From positions 1-34,107 of the forward strand of contig BQJG01000037.1 in NCBI GenBank assembly GCA_021604585.1: a stretch of 34,107 bases of DNA, written 5' to 3'. The notes beneath the pieces were generated by a model. It was given only the letters and a program-made list of their open reading frames with translations. It did not search any database and was not told where the DNA came from. The first letter of the stretch is position 1, and the number at the start of each line of letters is the position of its first letter. Shown here one piece after another: positions 32,903 through 34,107 of this stretch. The translations under genes and the position numbers were made by a program. The stretch is from Hyphococcus sp. (GTDB taxonomy: Bacteria; Pseudomonadota; Alphaproteobacteria; Caulobacterales; Parvularculaceae).

Positions 32903-33276
32903 GTTTTCCTTTCGTGCTGTTTGAAAGCGGCGAGGGCGGTCATCGTCCAGCCGCCGAGAAGCAAGAGCCCGCCCAGGGGCGTGGTCGCGCCGAACCAGCG
33001 CGGGGCTCCTAAAGACATGGCGTAAAGCGATCCGGCGAAGATGGCCGCACCGGCAACAAACGCCCAACCGGCGCGCCTGTATAATCTGTCCACAGATGAT
33101 GCGGACAATGATAGCGCCAGCGCTGCAACCGCATGGGTCAGCCCGTAAAACGTCGCCGTCTCCCACCACCCTTGCGCTTCAGCGCTGAGGCGGCTTTCGA
33201 AGCCATGCGCGCCAAAGGCGCCGAGCGCGACGGCGAGAAATCCGGTCATGGCGGCGGCGAAGGTGAGGCGGTTCAT
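32899..33276 (-). CDS. DUF423 family membrane protein (YgdD-like)
   Basis: A 125-residue inner-membrane protein with four hydrophobic helices. It begins MNRLTFAAAMTGFLAVALGA with GAHGFESRL, continues QGWWETATFYGLTHAVAAL and ends GGLLLLGGWTMTALA, which is the DUF423 pattern. No biochemical role is established. GGAG lies about 10 bp before the ATG at 33276; the in-frame upstream extension to 33477 is rejected because it lacks the family start. It is convergent with the 29-residue peptide gene, and their stops overlap in CTAG. Confidence 0.9.
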   Translation of the reverse strand: MNRLTFAAAMTGFLAVALGAFGAHGFESRLSAEAQGWWETATFYGLTHAVAALALSLSASSVDRLYRRAGWAFVAGAAIFAGSLYAMSLGAPRWFGATTPLGGLLLLGGWTMTALAAFKQHERKT

Positions 33277-33772
33277 GATCTTACAACTCCAATTTGCATT
33301 TTGGGTGCGAATGGCGCCACTTGCGAGAGTGTCCCGCCAAAACTCACCCGCATGTTTATTGACTTGCAGCGGAATCTGGCGCCATTTGATATTTTCTGCC
33401 CTTGCATCTGGGCGGCCCTTTCTGATCTTGCGCTGATCTTCCGTGTCCGGAACAAAAATGCGCTGGTGAACACTCACCCAGCATTATACCCCCGCGCCGG
33501 AACTGGTGGGCAAAATAAATCTGAGTTTATTTCATCCACCACATCTCAAATGGCTTTATACTGGTGCAAGCCCCTTCACCCCTTGCTGTTTCGGCGTGTA
33601 ATCGCCTCACACAGCGCTTCGGGTTGACCGCGCGGGCGGGGTTTGCGAAACCATGGCTCTTAAGTTTGGCGCGCGTTGTCGCTGCGCCGTATCCGGGGCC
33701 CCGATAACGGGATTTTGCGCCTATCCGCGCGCCCAGCACAGCCGCAAAGCCGGCAAGACCAAAGGACTTCAC
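33277..33772. other. Long intergenic region with palindromes
   Basis: Nearly 500 bp between the divergent DUF423 and FKBP genes with no convincing gene; open frames here lack ribosome sites or are antisense to the neighbours. It holds AAATAAA-6 nt-TTTATTT at 33514-33533 and a small GGTTT-GCG-AAACC stem near 33640. It probably contains both promoters. Confidence 0.5.
33514..33533. promoter_or_regulatory. AT-rich inverted repeat upstream of FKBP gene
   Basis: AAATAAA (33514-33520) and TTTATTT (33527-33533) are perfect 7-bp arms around TCTGAG, about 240 bp upstream of the FKBP start and the same distance from DUF423. Operator-like in an otherwise GC-rich region; function inferred. Confidence 0.35.
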
Positions 33773-34107
33773 ATGACTGCAGCAAAGACAGGCGATACTG
33801 TCGTTATCGACTATTCCGTTCGCACCAAGGATGGCCGCATCGTTGGCGGCACAGAAAAGGCCGGCCCGCAAACCCTGACCATCGGCAAGGCGGAAATCTT
33901 CCCCGAAGTCGAGGCGGCGCTGACCGGCATGGAAGTTGGCGCGGAAAAATCCATCACCATCCCGTCGGACAAGGCCTTTGGCCCGCGCCGCGAAGAAATG
34001 GTGGTGCAGATCCCGCGCGAGCAGCTCCCCGCCGAGCAGCCGCCGCAGCCGGGCATGCAGCTTTCGGCGAAAGCCCAGGACGGCTCCACCGTCAATCTGG
34101 TGATCAC
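33773..34107 (+). CDS. FKBP-type (SlyD-like) peptidyl-prolyl isomerase, partial
   Basis: An N-terminal fragment of at least 111 residues, cut by the window end. It starts MTAAKTGDTVVIDYSVRTKDG and continues with LTIGKAEIFPEVEAALTGM and KAFGPRREEMVVQIPREQL, the FKBP domain interrupted by an insert-in-flap segment as in SlyD. Such proteins catalyse proline isomerisation and act as chaperones. AAGGA lies 7-11 bp before the ATG. No signal peptide, so it is cytoplasmic. The C-terminal metal-binding tail of SlyD cannot be checked. Confidence 0.9.
   Translation, partial: MTAAKTGDTVVIDYSVRTKDGRIVGGTEKAGPQTLTIGKAEIFPEVEAALTGMEVGAEKSITIPSDKAFGPRREEMVVQIPREQLPAEQPPQPGMQLSAKAQDGSTVNLVI

Noticed and set aside
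32899..33477. Longer 192-residue version of the DUF423 protein
   Set aside because: The first 67 residues are not family-like; MNRLTFAAA at 33276 with GGAG upstream is the normal start.
33527..33871. Minus-strand frame of 114 codons
   Set aside because: It overlaps the FKBP start antisense and has no ribosome site or domain.

Overview
The window looks like a chromosomal segment of an alphaproteobacterium. The evidence is an IalB-family protein, a ribosomal protein L21 with a helix-hairpin-helix tail, a DUF423 protein, a small WRKRG protein of alphaproteobacterial type, GC-rich codon use and tRNA style. I cannot name the genus; a marine Caulobacterales, Hyphomonadaceae or Parvularculaceae-like lineage would fit. 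Everything here was read by eye from sequence, with no database search.

Layout, left to right. (1) 1-1597 is the right-hand end of an integrated element: a tyrosine integrase, paired direct repeats that look like arm-type integrase sites, and the 3' half of a tRNA (probably Arg-CCG) marking the junction. (2) 1708-11290 is mostly housekeeping and accessory chromosome: an MsbA-like ABC exporter facing a cold-shock protein across a shared hairpin; secreted beta-helix and DsrE proteins; a crotonase-DsbA pair; an orphan secreted protein; a DUF2855 reductase-like protein; a GNAT acetyltransferase; the rplU-rpmA operon; and tRNA-Ser(CGA). (3) 11291-11490 holds two tandem hairpin repeats built from the 5' end of that tRNA-Ser. 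(4) 11683-14487 encodes a divergent phosphoenolpyruvate carboxylase homologue that has lost several canonical active-site residues.

(5) 14484-18366 on the minus strand is a tight four-gene operon: outer-membrane barrel protein, GT2 polysaccharide synthase-like glycosyltransferase, dapF and tdk. (6) 18498-26812 is core metabolism: acnA; ialB family; a glmU-rpiA-hypothetical-gor operon; and gph diverging from glmU. (7) 27010-32009 is regulatory: a small conserved protein, an XRE regulator with a degenerate S24-like domain and a palindrome next to its start, a hybrid histidine kinase (HAMP-HisKA-HATPase-degenerate REC-REC-Hpt), and a divergently transcribed REC-first histidine kinase. (8) 32075-34107 holds tRNA-Val(CAC), a small membrane-associated protein, a previously unmarked 29-residue membrane peptide, DUF423, and the start of a SlyD-like FKBP isomerase cut by the window edge.

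How the genes work together: the two kinases could form one phosphorelay (REC-Hpt and REC-HK components side by side), and the barrel plus glycosyltransferase pair looks like a surface-polysaccharide synthesis and export module coupled to cell-wall and nucleotide precursor genes. glmU, rpiA and gor form a precursor and redox operon. The features most worth a second look are the tRNA-Ser-derived repeats, the divergent PEP carboxylase, the triple repeat in the rplU leader, and the overlooked 29-residue membrane peptide.
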